Shown piece after piece: positions 23,542-35,670 of a stretch of DNA of 64,000 nucleotides (its first letter is position 1; each line of letters opens with the position of its first letter). This stretch comes from Metallyticus violacea. Taxonomy: Eukaryota; Arthropoda; Insecta; Mantodea; Metallyticidae. The stretch is from contig CM060833.1 in NCBI GenBank assembly GCA_030762175.1, forward strand, positions 158,728,501-158,792,500. Direction: 5' to 3'. Under the pieces are notes generated by a model. It saw only the letters and a list, made by a program, of their open reading frames with translations, ran no database searches and was not told the DNA's origin. The position numbers were made by a program, and so were the translations under genes.

Positions 23542-25308
23542 TACCCTCGTATTTACAATAAGAATAGACTAAGATCACCACTGAATAGGATACCGACGTA
23601 TTTGCATTTGCTTACATGATAACAGATTTCACTCACATTATTTTTATTTCTTTTCCTCGTAAAACTTACTGCTCTGCATTTTAGTGAGTTTTTTCATCAT
23701 TTTATTAGCAATAGCCAATCGTTAGTTTTGATTAAGTCGTCCTGTAGAATGTGTACATCATAATCAATTATTTCTCTATACGCAGTTCAAATGCTGGGAA
23801 ATAAGCCTACTGTAGATGAGATACTGAATAGAAAATTATAAGACCTAAATGGTCCTTCTGGTGGACCTAACAGAAAATGATACTTTAATGATTATAGAGC
23901 ACATTATGCATTTAACGTAGACAACATTTTGCATTTCTAACAATCGCTCATTGACATTAACTAAACTTCTCTTGCTGTTTGCATTTAGCCCCCTTTTTAT
24001 GTATTTCTTGTATATCCCAAGAGTCTTCACAGGCAAGAATAACGAAGGGACAGCTTTCAAGATATATCTCAAAGCGCGCTTGACCTTTTCTCCATTGGAT
24101 GTTCCCTAGAGACCCGAAGAGGTTAATGAGGCGCTCGCCGGAAAATGTCATCAAACAGAAGGCTTCTCAGGGGATTCCGATAGAGGCGCCAACCTTTACT
24201 TATACGAGTATGGATGGCATTCCAATAGCTAAATCCAAATGGTAATAGTTTTGTCCAGATATTCCAAAGAACAAATGAAATAGCGTCTGTATATATCGGG
24301 GAATGATATTAAAGCTGATTAGCAATGCTTTCTCTTCGTTAGATAAGTGAATATACTATAATTTGTAGCGGAAATAAGAGAGCGATGCCGACATAGAGGT
24401 TGGGAGCCAAATTTGTGTATTGTAGACGTTGACGTCGTTCCTAACTACCACCACAATATGTTCAGCTAGTTCAGGGTTAGGTATTACAGCTGGATTTTTC
24501 AGATTGATACACCTGGAGTAAAAGACATGCGATTTTAAGTATAACAAAATCACAATGTATAGAAATCTAAGGTGTTTATTAATGTTTTGTTATTACCACA
24601 CAACAGTACACTTTTCTGATTACGGTGTGCTCTGAGAATATTATTAGATGCAGACTGAATACGAAACAAACATGTTATGATTTATATTCCTCTCCCGAAA
24701 GCTGTACTTTTTGTCCTATTGTAGCTTGTATACTATTTTCTTGTATGAATATTAATTATATCATAACTCCTATCATTCACCACAATTAATAATTGTGTAA
24801 TTTCTTCCACGAAATGTTAATCGCCACTTATCTTTGCTTAATGTTAAAATGCTGCTTCTTTATACAGAGCAATAATCACCATTTCTTCCAATGGAATTTA
24901 AAACACAACTTCTTTCTATAAAAGCCAGCGCATAACTAAATTTTGAAATAAAAACCATAACTTATTACAATATTATTGTAATAATACTATACATTACAAT
25001 ATATTTTCAATATACGTATAGTAAGCGAATGAAATTCGTTAATTTCTATTTAGTCGCAATAAAGCTGTCTGTCTCGTGTTTCATTCTTGGTACACATTAT
25101 TGATGTTGTTACGCTTGCTATTGATTGATTCTCTTAGTATTACATTTTTCTTATTTGCAGTTTTAATCTTTTCATATTCTTGGCTATGTATGTGTTCCTT
25201 TGAATCGTTACATTTTTATATTATAAGTATTGTCATAAAGGCCAACAAACATTAAGACATACACTGTAATATCCCTTATCTGATGCATGACATTTATACA
25301 AATGAGCT
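23542..25308. other. No recognised feature
   Basis: This is AT-rich intron sequence lying between two mariner copies. Short open frames resemble no family. Confidence 0.5.
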
Positions 25309-25894
25309 TGTCAAAAGAGAATCAATGGAATGGCGTAAACCTAGCGAAGCACCGCTTAAAAGGCCAAGGTCACTGAATAAACCAAGAAAATCATGGCCAT
25401 AATCTTTTGGCGCTGTGTTGACTTCAAGGAGATGAATACCACAGTAAATGGGGAGTACTATGCTGGCCTACTGCACAGACTACTTGCTTCCATCAAAGAG
25501 AAAAGGCGAGGAAAGCTGAGTGGTGGTATGCGCCTTCTTCACGACAACGCGACTGTGCACACAGCTCTTATTGCAAAGGAAAGCTGTGAAGAAATGTGAC
25601 TTCAAGGAGATCGACCATCAACCCTACAGCCCAGATCTAGCTCCCAGCGACTATTTGCTGTTCTCAAAACTCAAGAAGCACCTTCGAGGAAGAAAATTTA
25701 AGTGCGACGAAGTGATGGATGCTGTTTATGCCCATTTTGCAGACAAGACTTCTGACTATTTTGTTGGGGGAATTGGAATGTTAACTCAAAGATGTCAGAA
25801 GTGTATTGCAATAAAAGGTAACTGTATTGAAAAGTGAAATATAATTTTTGTCTTAATCTAGCTAGAAAATGGTTAGGCCGGAAACTTATGGACC
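25309..25894 (+). mobile_element. mariner 3' fragment (copy 3)
   Basis: This is the 3' half of the AGTCCATAAG lineage, starting within the KRESMEWRKP segment. The catalytic core then follows: MAIIFW, VDFKEMNTTVNGEYYAGLLH, and LLHDNATVHTA with the second Asp. After one frameshift near 25580 comes KKCDFKEIDHQPYSPDLAPSD with the third Asp, then FVGGIGMLTQRCQKCIAIKG. It ends with GGCCGGAAACTTATGGACC and TA. The 5' half is missing, so the copy is dead. Confidence 0.92.
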
Positions 25895-25927
25895 TAACCT
25901 TGTATACTAGTACTATCACCTATACCG

Positions 25928-26196
25928 TCACGGGTGGCCGAGGTCGTTAAGGCATGGACTCGTGAGCGGGAGGTCTGGGTTCGAATACCGCCAGGACCGT
26001 CGTTCCTGACTGAGGTTTTTTCCAGGTTTTCCTCAGTCGTCATAACTGGCAAATGCCGGGGAGGTACCCTAAACTTAGACCTGGAACGATTCCTTCCATA
26101 AAAATCCTTTCGCAATATATCATTTCATCTGATGTATCACCAGTGTCCATCGCCTGTGGTGCCTCTGTAGTAAAAACGGGCGTTAAACACTATTCA
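25928..26196 (+). repeat. tRNA-derived SINE (TGGCCGAGG family), full length
   Basis: The head is tRNA Leu/Ser-like, with A box GGGTGGCCGAGGTCGTTAAG and B box GGTCTGGGTTCGAATACC. The body follows (CTGACTGAGGTTTTTTCCAG, GTCATAACTGGCAAATGCC, GGTACCCTAAACTTAGACC, GATTCCTTCCATAAAAATCC), then the tail CGCCTGTGGTGCC...AAACGGGCGTTAAACAC. It immediately follows the mariner end at 25894. The minus-strand frame over it is an artefact. Confidence 0.9.
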
Positions 26197-27115
26197 TTCA
26201 TTACTATCACGTACCATTTATCACTAGCGTAAATGCTGTTCAGTTGGCAGAACTACTATGTTGAAGGTAATATTCACACTTACGCACGAAATATTTATGC
26301 CAATACTTTTCTAAAAATAAAAAAAATGATAATAATGTTTTATTTACGAACACTGGCTGAAATAAGCCTTACATGGCTTCATTTTTCAAGATATTTTTCT
26401 TTAATTTCGTTTCTTCAGCGGACCAGAGTAAAGAGTACAAAGTAAGTTGGTGTTTTCGAACTTTTCTGGTGCACTTGGAATGTATTACAGCGCCGTAAGA
26501 CAGAAGGTGATTGGTTACATATAAGCTTAGGAAATAGGCCAAAAAAGTGTCTATATAGTTATAATTATAGTCTGGTGTCACTCACTTTGGCACTGAGAAC
26601 ACAATGTAATAAAATGATGCATGCTTAGCTTCTTTCAGCACACCAGCATCGCTTCTACAAGAATTACACGACACTCTGCGCATTCATAAAAAAATTCCTC
26701 TCGTCATGCTGTAGTATACAGTTACAGTATTCTAGCAACAGCTGGCGACATATTTCAATAAGTTTTACATTCCACTCAAGCAAGAACTTCATTCATAGAG
26801 AAGGGGGTACATACAAATAGAAAAATAACTTTCTTCGCCTTGGACGGTTTCAACTGCTCTGGTGCAGCAAGCGATATTAAGCTTGCAGTTGGATGGTGCT
26901 GGAAAAGCCGACGTTAGAAGGCTTCTGGTGCCAAAGAACGTTGAACTTACTCAATTCGTCGCCAAAAAGAGCATTGAATTTCTTCTTATTTACAGTTTGC
27001 TCATGAAAGTTCTTCTTTTTCATTTCCGTGATATAAATGCATTGTGTAGAAATATATGTTCATTAAAAAGTCACTTAAAATTTCAAAGCATCATAAAAGG
27101 CACTAGAGCGTTTCA

Positions 27116-27150
<35 letters not shown>

Positions 27151-27170
27151 TGATGATGATGATGATGATG

Positions 27171-27217
<47 letters not shown>
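27116..27217. repeat. (ATA/TGA)n trinucleotide microsatellite
   Basis: A run of ATA repeats encloses about 8 TGA units at 27149-27171. It creates poly-Ile/poly-Met open frames that are not genes. Confidence 0.98.
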
Positions 27218-27218
<1 letters not shown>

Positions 27219-27348
27219 TAAATGTTTTGAGATATATACTTACATTAGATATTTGAACAAATTGTCCCTTTTCTGCTTAAATGTCCTTCTTTTCAATACG
27301 CTTCTCATATTGTTGAGCCAATTTCTTTACTCCATTAGGGTAAAAAAA

Positions 27349-27374
27349 ACAACAACAACAACAACAACAACAAT
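27349..27374. repeat. (ACA)n microsatellite
   Basis: A run of about 8 ACA units. Confidence 0.9.
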
Positions 27375-28257
27375 CAGGAGTGCATCGCTTCTTTTACCTC
27401 ATCATTACTTGCAAATATTTCTGCCCTAAATACGTTCTACAGAGTGTAAACACAATCACAGCTGTATGGGGGATGCTGTAGACTCTGAAATGGTGCCAAG
27501 AATTGCAGCGGTTGTGTGAGGTTGGGTTGCTAAATTTTCTGTTTTCTCTCCACGTTTTTCATTTGCCGGGAGTTGCTAATATTCCCCTTTTTAAAGTCAC
27601 ATAAACATTTTCATAAATATTTTATTTCAAACACTGGAAAATCGTATGATTTAGTTCTGTCATATTGTCATTGACTATGCATAAGAACGTGAATTGGCAA
27701 CACTACACGTGCACTGAAATACAAATACATATAGCTCTCAGCGACACGAAAGCGTGATTTTTGAACCGTTTGTCCGCGAAGTCACTATTTGCTGTTTAAT
27801 CTATATTAATAGTACACGTTTTCATATCAGTATTGTCAAGTTGTAAAAATTGGTTTCATAATCAGCAAAAGTGAAAGTGATGTACAAAAGACATCTTACG
27901 TTGTGGGTTAAACCGGGACCAACGAAGAAGAAATTTATATGTTTGTGAAAAATGATGCAAAATTGTTGAAAGATGCCAAATCATCAAGAAAACATTACTT
28001 AGTTACTGGAAGTTTAGCGGTAGACTTATGTGAAGTACATTTAATTTTAGTTTGAGCAGAAAATAAGTAGTTAAATATTTATATTTTATATTTCTATGAT
28101 CAATGACTGGAATTTTCTATAATTGTCTTTGAGTAATAAATAAATTTTACTGACCCTAACTTTTTAAAAATGAAAATTTAATGCAGCATGCCATTAATAT
28201 AGCATAGAAAACATCGAGTGATGTTTTTTTTTCTCAAAAAAATCTGGTAAGGAGAGT

Positions 28258-28520
28258 GTGAGAACTTGCATTTTCACGGAGAACATCTTAACCTGCATTG
28301 TCTCCGTACTGCTGGCTTCAGCTTCTCCCAATAATGGCCCTTTCTTTCCTGTCTCTGAAGAGAATCAATTGGAGCTCTCTGGAGGAGCGTTGACAAATGA
28401 ACTTTTTGGTTGGAGGAAATGTGCGCCCCCTTGCTTTAGACTGCCTCTTGATTTCCGACTCGCAAGTTTGATCTCCTGTGACGAACCTGGAAGTATTTTC
28501 CTTCAGCGTTATCACAATTT
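28258..28520 (-). pseudogene. mariner transposase fragment (central part)
   Basis: On the minus strand an open frame reads TLKENTSRFVTGDQTC, then ESEIKRQSKARG, FPPTKKFICQRSSRELQLIL, and FRDRKERAIIG. The order and spacing match the mariner core VTGDETW..., a PESKRQS.EW segment, PP.KK.K..PS..K, and F.D..G.I. The first catalytic Asp is present (TGDQT). Only this central piece was recognised, and its low identity to the other mariners here suggests a further lineage. An alternative is chance similarity over a short stretch. Confidence 0.5.
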
Positions 28521-29139
28521 CCTATGATCATCATTTTCATTCATTGTTCAGACTATTTCAGCCTGAACTTCATCCCTTTCTGAGTCTTCTCACATTTCGT
28601 CTTCCTCTTATTTTGTAATTCAGTATTTGTTTCGTGTTCCTTTTTTCTCTCATTCTATTTGTATGGTATTTCCATTTTTGTCTATATTTATCTCAGCTTT
28701 TATTTATTATTGCGAGTTTTGCAAGGCTCCATCTTAATTCTTCATGTAGAAAGTTGCCGGTCCGTAACATTTCTTCTGGCTGTTTCTACCATGTATTTAG
28801 TTTATAATATCCAAGCCATATTTACTGTTATATTTGTTATATTTTTTCTTTATTTTATTTTAAAGTTTATGGATGGTAATGCCTTTTGGCAATAAATAGT
28901 GTTATTTTGTAAACGTTTATATTTTGCCTATTGTTGTTTTCATTAGATTTTCTTATTTTGGGGGGGATGTTTCCTACATTATTTACTGCAGTACTTTTAA
29001 ATAGACGTTCAGAGTACTAGTAGCGAAGAAACACGTTCTGCTAATCAGTTTCTATGACTTTCAGTGCCTACGCCTAAAGCATTGGAGCTTTGTCTTTGTG
29101 TCGTTTGGACGTTCTTGAGATGAAAAAGTGGTGAAACGA

Positions 29140-29140
<1 letters not shown>

Positions 29141-29220
<80 letters not shown>

Positions 29221-29229
29221 ATTGTTGTT
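29141..29229. repeat. (ATT)n/(GTT)n microsatellite
   Basis: A trinucleotide run that switches from ATT to GTT. The minus-strand poly-Asn frame is an artefact. Confidence 0.98.
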
Positions 29230-29352
29230 TGGTTCAATTTGTGTGTTATAATGCCAATAAGTTAGCACACTTTAGAACGTAGCATTTTCATATCAGATTT
29301 GTTTGGGAAAACAAATTCTTGCAGAAAAGAAAATTCCCCGATTTTTTTTTTT

Positions 29353-29645
29353 GTTGATTTGTTTTATTTATGAACGCTCTTTAACAGCTCAGGTCATCAG
29401 CGTCCCATTCAACTCAGGGCATGAAACGGCCGACAAATTTTGCTCAGAGGCCTCTCTTTCAGGCTTGAGGTTCTTTTTCGTGCCGTAAATGTACGACACG
29501 GGACCCACGGCTTTACTTCCCTTCCGAAGGAAGCCATACTTAGGATTTTTACGCCCGAAAAAATCCATCGATCCTGGCCGGGTTTGAACCCACGATCTTG
29601 GGTATAGGAGGCAAGTATGGTAACCACTACACCACCAGCACCGAC
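29353..29645 (-). repeat. tRNA-derived SINE (GTGTAGTGGTTACC family), full length
   Basis: On the minus strand the head begins GTCGGTGCTGGTGGTGTAGT, so the A box and its GGTTACC are intact. The B box follows as GGGTTCAAACCCGGCCAGG. The complete body ends in GTTAAAGAGCGTTCATAAAT and an AAAACAAATCAACA tail. This is one of the best copies of the family. Confidence 0.92.
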
Positions 29646-30233
29646 AAATTCCCCGGTATTTCTGACCTCACAGATGTGCTGTTTGTAATCTAGTGATCAG
29701 TGTTTGGGAAATGGGATCAGTTCTCGGTAAGAAATCGAAAGTCGTGTACTTAGCGAGGAGAAATTTGACGAAATAGGGGAAAGATATGAATGAAGTCCAA
29801 AAGAAATCTCTGCGGAGGCTTGCACAGGAAACACGAATTTCACAAACCTCTGCTTGGAATGCCACCCAACTTATAAACCGTATAAGGTAACTGCTGTTCA
29901 TTAATTGCAGCGATATGATAAACATAAATAGAATAAATATCTGCAGCCGGGTTTTTGGATAATGTTAGGAATGACTCTATTAACCCAAATTAATTTTTTC
30001 TCCTTGAAATTTTCCAAATTTATTGTACTTTCCTTTTTTTTTTCCTTTTCCATGGTTCCTTTTTCATGGCCATGCTACGATACAGAATAACAGGTATTGG
30101 TGTCAGATAACCCAAATCTTGTACACGAAATGTCATTACATGTTTTAAAAAAAATTAAAATACCGCGCATGTGCATAGTCTTTGTCATTGAAAATATATA
30201 ATTTGCATGAGAGATCTATGTACTGAAATAAGA

Positions 30234-30299
<66 letters not shown>
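30234..30299. repeat. (AAT)n microsatellite
   Basis: About 22 AAT units. The poly-Tyr frame on the minus strand is an artefact. Confidence 0.98.
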
Positions 30300-32172
30300 T
30301 ACTCGTATATCCGACTCGGCTGCAGAGAGCGTGTTTCAAGCGCCACACAGGCAGGGATTTACGGCTGAAGGTCCATGTGAAATCACTGTATTTTATTATC
30401 ATAACCAGGAGATATCACAGCCTAGATAATTAAAATGTCTTACCTGTTCAATTAAATTACTTTCTATTAATGCTTTTATTTACTTCGGTGTTTTCCTGGG
30501 AATCTAATTATTTTATTTTAGCGGTGGATGTTTTGAAGTTACACTGTTGACTTATATAAACTAAATTTAAAGTATTTTTTGTATTTCATATTCTGCATTT
30601 GCTATTAAAACGTGGTCAACAGCATATAATAATGTTTTGTAATAATTTTATGTGTTATATTCAATTAATTTTGTTTGTTTGTTCCTTTCTTCGTCTAAAT
30701 TTGAATTTAATATATGTAATTACCGGGTGTCTCAACTAACTCTGCGATCTCAAATATTTTCGAAATGAAACAAGATGTGAAAAATCTAGTTGCGCAAGAA
30801 TGTACCCATGTCAGGGGTTGACACAATGGGCAGGTATGATTAACCCAGAAAATTAAAAAAATTCGCTTTCAACTCAAAGCTACATTTTTTTTAAATTAAT
30901 TAAAATATGTTTTTCAAACTATATGTTATGATGTGCGAAAATGATACTAAATATAATTGATATTACCTTCATGTTTCATCTATTGATTAATAATTCACCG
31001 CTCTAAAAACTAAAGTAGTAAAATAAAGTACAATCATGCAGATGAATTATTTGAAGTCTATAGTAAGTAGTTAATTTGAAAAATACACCATAACGCAACT
31101 GAAAGTCTGCAGAACAACGTGCGTAAATATAAGTTGTCAAAAATTGTTGTTTTTTGTCGATTGTCATAAAAAGCTGTGGATGGCTAAGATTTATAGATTA
31201 AAAATATAAAATGATTGCGCATAATTAGTGCAAGAAAATGAAAGCAAAAGGAAAACGAGCTCAAGAAAAATTAAGCACAAAGCAAAGAAGTGCAGAAGAA
31301 GAAAGAAAAAAAGAAGGAGCTAACAGAAGAAAAATTACACAAGGGAAAAGAAGAATAAAAGAAGGAAACGAGTAGAAATAAATATTTATAAATTTTGAAT
31401 TTTTCACTTCTTATTTGATATTAAAAAAAAAAAAACTTCATTGTAATTTCATAATTTTACATTTTGGGTTTTAAAATTGAAATAGTCAGATATCTAGTAT
31501 GAGGGTAATAGTATATTATTACCATTGTTTCACAAGAATTTAAAAATAATTAGTTTAAAAACATGTGTAGATGAATTGTAAACATATAATGAGGGATGTA
31601 GTACTGGCGTCCCCAGTTCCACGCTGGCGCCAATCTTTAATCAAGCCCAAAGCCATGTCTGCAGGCTCTGTTGCCAGGCAACGCATCCCCAATTCCCCGG
31701 ATTACCGCTTGTGCTTTCACAAAACAGCTGTAATGCGTGGGAACATCCCAAGCCTTTCAAAGTAATTTCTCAAGGCCAAAGCGACTTTCCTGTTGTATAT
31801 ATGTTTACCACCCATGAAAACCACCTCTTGTGTTGTAAGATTACATTTCCAGTTATCCTTAACTTGATGTGTAAGAGAAACTTTTATTTTAGCTTTTATT
31901 TGTTTTCCTAGTGATATACATATATGCATTTATTTGTTGTTTCTATGATTTTGAGTTGAAAAAAGCATTGTGACATTGATAAATGCATCGCTGTATTTAC
32001 TAATGGCTTTTATAAACATTTTTTAACTTTTTACATTGCAGTATACAGAAGAAGCAGAAAGGAAAACATTTTATAAGTATAAATAACTCAGCTATTTGTA
32101 TTTAGCTAAATTATTTAGTACGTAAAAGTAATTCTTGAAAATTATGTTAGAAAATTTTCATCATCCAATATA
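30300..32172. other. No recognised feature
   Basis: This is AT-rich intron sequence. A purine-rich stretch lies at 31220-31375. A CCGGGTGTCTCAACTAAC motif at 30724 looks like a transposon end without a partner. The short frames around 31571-31929 match no family. Confidence 0.5.
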
Positions 32173-32796
32173 CCGGGTGTAACAATAAAGTACCGCCAAA
32201 CTTTCAGGACACATTGCTCACACGTAGAAGAAGAAAATATGTTATATCGACATGGGTCTGGAAATGCTTTATTTCCATGTTACAATTCGTTTTCCACAAC
32301 TCTTCATAGTACGGAAACATACAGGAACAGAACGTACCAGCATATCACATGAAACTCTTTCTTGCATGAAATGTTCAAAATGCCCTAAATAACAAAGTTC
32401 CTGACAGATGGATAGGTAGAGGTGGAGCAATTCCCTGGCCTCCGCGATCGATGTATTTAAACCCATTAGACTTTAAGTTCTTGTGTATCGAACCCCGGTA
32501 CAAGATGCAGAAAGTATTCGCCCATAATGTTGAAGACAGCGAAACAATGTGCAATTCTCCAGGGATACATCAGCACATCCGGGATTCAATGCGGCGGCGA
32601 GTTGATGTTAGAGAAGGGCATTTTGAACGTTTTATGTGGTATGCTGGTACATTCTATTCCTGTGTGTTTTCCATGATTAATATACTATGAAGAGTTGTAG
32701 AAAATGCGATCTAACAAAGGAATAAAGTGTTTCATATAATATATTTTCTTCTTCTAAGTGTCCTGAAAGTTTGACCATATCTTATTGTTACACCGG
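32173..32796 (+). mobile_element. Rearranged Tc1/mariner-superfamily element with approximately 200 bp inverted arms
   Basis: The element starts CCGGGTGTAACAATAAAGTA after TA and ends with TTATTGTTACACCGG before TA. The left 215 bp (32173-32387) is an inverted, diverged copy of the right 184 bp (32613-32796). Shared stretches include ACTTTCAGGACAC, AGAAGAAGAAAATAT, CAACTCTTCATAGTA and GTTCAAAATGCCCT. The spacer holds the C-terminal part of a transposase: DRWIGRGGAIPWPPRS at 32404-32449, then LNPLDFKFL, and near the end IRDSMRRRVDVREGHFERF. The SPD of the third catalytic motif reads SMY. The genuine 5' end and N-terminal coding part are missing. Confidence 0.85.
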
Positions 32797-33068
32797 TATC
32801 TATTTTCACGTTGCTGACACTTCTCCAAGCGTGACCGCAAGTTAGTTATCAATTGCACGATTACGAAGCTGCTGAGGATTTTCTGTCATTCATGTGGATG
32901 AAGGTCCTTTAATTGCTGCAAACTGGCCGGGTATCTCTGGTAGACGGGGTTTTTGTATTGCACAAAATGTATTCGAGTGGAGTGTGTTCGGCACTCACCC
33001 CTTCTTGAGACCAGTTTTCTCGGAAACAATTCTGTGATGACTTCCAATAATAGGCCTATTTTCAGGCT

Positions 33069-33634
33069 CTTTTCTACTATGACCCCTTGTCCAAGGTCAC
33101 TCAGTCAACCAAGAAGATCATGGCCACAATCTTTTGGGACTGTGAAGGAATACTCTTCATTGACTTCAAGGAGAGGAACACCACAGTAAATGGGGGTACT
33201 ATGCTGGCCTACTGCACAAACTACGTGTTTCCATCAAAGAGAAAAGGCGAGGAAAACTGAGTGGTGGTGTGTGCATTCTTCACGACAACGCGCCTGTGAT
33301 CACGGCTCTTGTTGCAAAAGAAGCTGTGAAGAAATGTGTCTTCAAGGAGATCGACCATCCACCCTGCAGTGCAGATCTAACACCCGGTGACTATTTCCTC
33401 TTCTCAAAACTCAAGAATGACCTTTGAGGAAGGAAATTTAAGTGTGACGAAGAAGCGATGGATGCTGTTCATGCCCATTTTGTAGACAAGACTCTTGATT
33501 ATTTGGGTGGGGGGGATTGAAATGTTAATTCAACTCAAAGAAAATGTATTGCAATAAAGGGTAACTATATATGGAGAAATATAGTTTTAGTTTTCATCAT
33601 ATCTAGAGAATGGTTATGCCGGAAGCTTATATAT
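33069..33634 (+). mobile_element. mariner 3' fragment (copy 4), interrupted by deletion
   Basis: Similarity to the AGTCCATAAG lineage begins at TCTACTATGACCCCTTGTCC (the YYDPLS segment). It then jumps over about 65 bp to AAGGTCACTCAGTCAACC, so there is an internal deletion. MATIFWDCEGILFIDFKERN, an ILHDNAPVITALVAKEAVKK segment and SADLTPGDYFLFSKLKN follow, with frameshifts. The right inverted repeat breaks off at GCCGGAAGCTTAT and runs straight into a TA microsatellite. Confidence 0.9.
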
Positions 33635-33673
33635 ATATATATATATATTGTGTGTGTGTGTGTGTGTGTGTGT
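33628..33673. repeat. (TA)n(TG)n microsatellite at the mariner end
   Basis: About 10 TA units followed by about 12 TG units, starting inside what should be the CTTATGGACC end of the mariner repeat. Confidence 0.98.
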
Positions 33674-34734
33674 ATTTTTATACTGAAAATTGGAAGAGCG
33701 AAATGAAAAGAAATATTTCTGTGGGATAAGCCATGATGACCTAGCATACTCAAAATGCATGCCCTTGATGTGTAAATGAGTGAAAATATATGAATATAGA
33801 AATGAAACAATTATTATTTATTTCATAAACTATTTTGATAAATGTAATCCAATTCTTGTCATTGTCTCCTACTGCATTATTAGTTTATTTTATTTCTTTC
33901 TACTAGCAATTTGATGTCACATGTTTGGTGTCGCCAATTGTTTCCTCTTTCAAATGATAATGTAACAGCCTTTACCACTGTATCCGTTAATTATATCAGT
34001 CACCGCGGATCAGTGAAAGAGTACTCGCATCTAATGAAAAGGGAGGGGAAGAAGAGTTTAAGGCTAAATATTTCTTTTAATTAAAAGAAATTTTTATTTT
34101 CAAAATCCCAGAGTTAGGTAACGTCGTAAAAATGCAACCTTCCCATTTTCATGTTTAATCACTATTACTTCATATATTGTTCATGTTGGCTATGTATACA
34201 CAGCAGATTCAGGTTATATACATTTTTTGCAGCATTATATAAGGCATTCGTGAAGCCAGGTACATAATTAGAATTCTGGGAAATGAATTATGGTATTGTA
34301 GTCATGCAACGCAAGATCCGATGAGAACGGCATTGGTATCATCTCTGTGAGAAGTCAAAAACAATGAAAAGATTACGCAGTTATTATTTTATTACTGGCC
34401 AATTCAGTTTTCGTAAAACTACAATGAGTACATTTTTATTTCTAAAAAATAGTCTAGATATCATAAAATATGAACATAACGGCAACAAAAGAAAACTTCC
34501 TCAAAGTCTGCATTGTATTGAAATTCATGTTCGTTCAACGGTTTACAGAATAAGCAGGTTAATAACTGAATAACATGGTAAAATAAGTAAATAAGTACAT
34601 TAAGTTTGTCGAGAAAGCTTATCATCACTCTAGTATCAGTAGGCGTGATTGATTCATTTAATGTAAGCGCCTTTGCAGACGAGTGGAATGAATGAAATAA
34701 TAACGTAAATTAACCCGTAGTCTTAAGCGTTTAA
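33674..34734. other. No recognised feature
   Basis: This is AT-rich intron sequence without an identifiable element. Confidence 0.5.
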
Positions 34735-35670
34735 ATTGCCTTATGACCACGCGCACCATCCTCGATCAATGTTTGAAGGCGGTCAAATCGGCATTTTGAC
34801 CACGCTTAAAGCATTGATAATGATCAAAGTTAAGCGAGATAGATGATTAAAGGTCAACTTTGACCGCGGGTGCTGGACCGATCAACTCTGTTGATTGCGA
34901 TTAAGATACACAAAATGACTGCCCGTTTCGATTTTATTGTGGGTATTGAGGACAAGATTATATACCTGGATTACTTAAACTGAGATCGGAGTCAAAACTG
35001 GAAAGAGTGACTCTTGAAGAATATGAGAATAGGAAATTTGAAGAAAGATTTCGACTATCAAGGGATAGTGTGGTGGTTAGTAAATGAAATGAGCGAGAAG
35101 TTAAGAGTTTCCTACTAATCGCCTTTTTCGCCAATGAATAGAATTTTACACTCATGACTTACGCTGTTTTAACAAATGACAATTTATTTATTTATTTTTG
35201 GCAATTAGAACTCGCCTGGTGTCGTGTTGAAGTGCATGGCTAAATCATTCCGCACCTCCTTCTTTTTCTTTAAGGAACACGAACCAATCTTTTTATTTTG
35301 CAGTTTATTGGAATATGAGATAGCTAGTTCCAACAGAATGTCTACCTCATGCTGAGAAATTTTTCAGACTTTATTTGTTTTCCATTTTGTTTACCTACAT
35401 ATGGTAATCAAACACAAAACAAAAACAAAGCGATATAGACAAGGAGATTGTAATTACACTACAACCTCTTTGGTTATAGAGTTAGTTATTTCCTTTGAGT
35501 AATTATCGTAGAAAGTGGTCGTTTAGCAACCTAGCGCCCGGTCAGCTGATGGCGGCTCTTTAAACGAGGTTTAACTATGATCACCGCAACAACATTTTCA
35601 CTGCGGTCAAAGTTTGATCACGTTGCAGTAACCCTCGATCAGCTGGACCGATCAACTCCTTAGGTATGTG
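34735..35670 (+). pseudogene. PIF/Harbinger-like transposon relic (tentative)
   Basis: At 34975-35090 the frame reads LRSESKLERVTLEEYENRKF, then EERFRLSRDSVVV. After a frameshift comes LVNEMSEKL. This resembles the N-terminal region of Harbinger transposases (RFRLSR.TV..L...I...L). On both sides are clusters of GATCA and GGTCAA words: 34764-34895 and 35530-35665. Both carry CTGGACCGATCAACTC, and a GGTCAACTTTGACCGC segment on the left faces its inverse GCGGTCAAAGTTTGATC on the right. These look like subterminal repeats around a lost core. Exact ends and target duplication were not seen. Confidence 0.45.

Noticed and set aside
26862..27221. 119-codon open frame ending in poly-Ile/Met
   Set aside because: Its second half is a trinucleotide microsatellite, and the first half resembles no family.
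29074..29268. Poly-Asn open frame
   Set aside because: It is a translation of the ATT/GTT microsatellite.
29580..29645. tRNA gene on the minus strand
   Set aside because: The A and B boxes are present, but the sequence continues into the SINE body and the cloverleaf stems are poor. It is a SINE head, as are 14880, 25928, 40640, 56000, 61509 and 62990.
30145..30402. Poly-Tyr open frame
   Set aside because: It is a translation of the AAT microsatellite.
30724..30850. Transposon left end CCGGGTGTCTCAACTAAC
   Set aside because: It looks like an end of a DNA element, but no inverse copy or coding piece was found within 2 kb.
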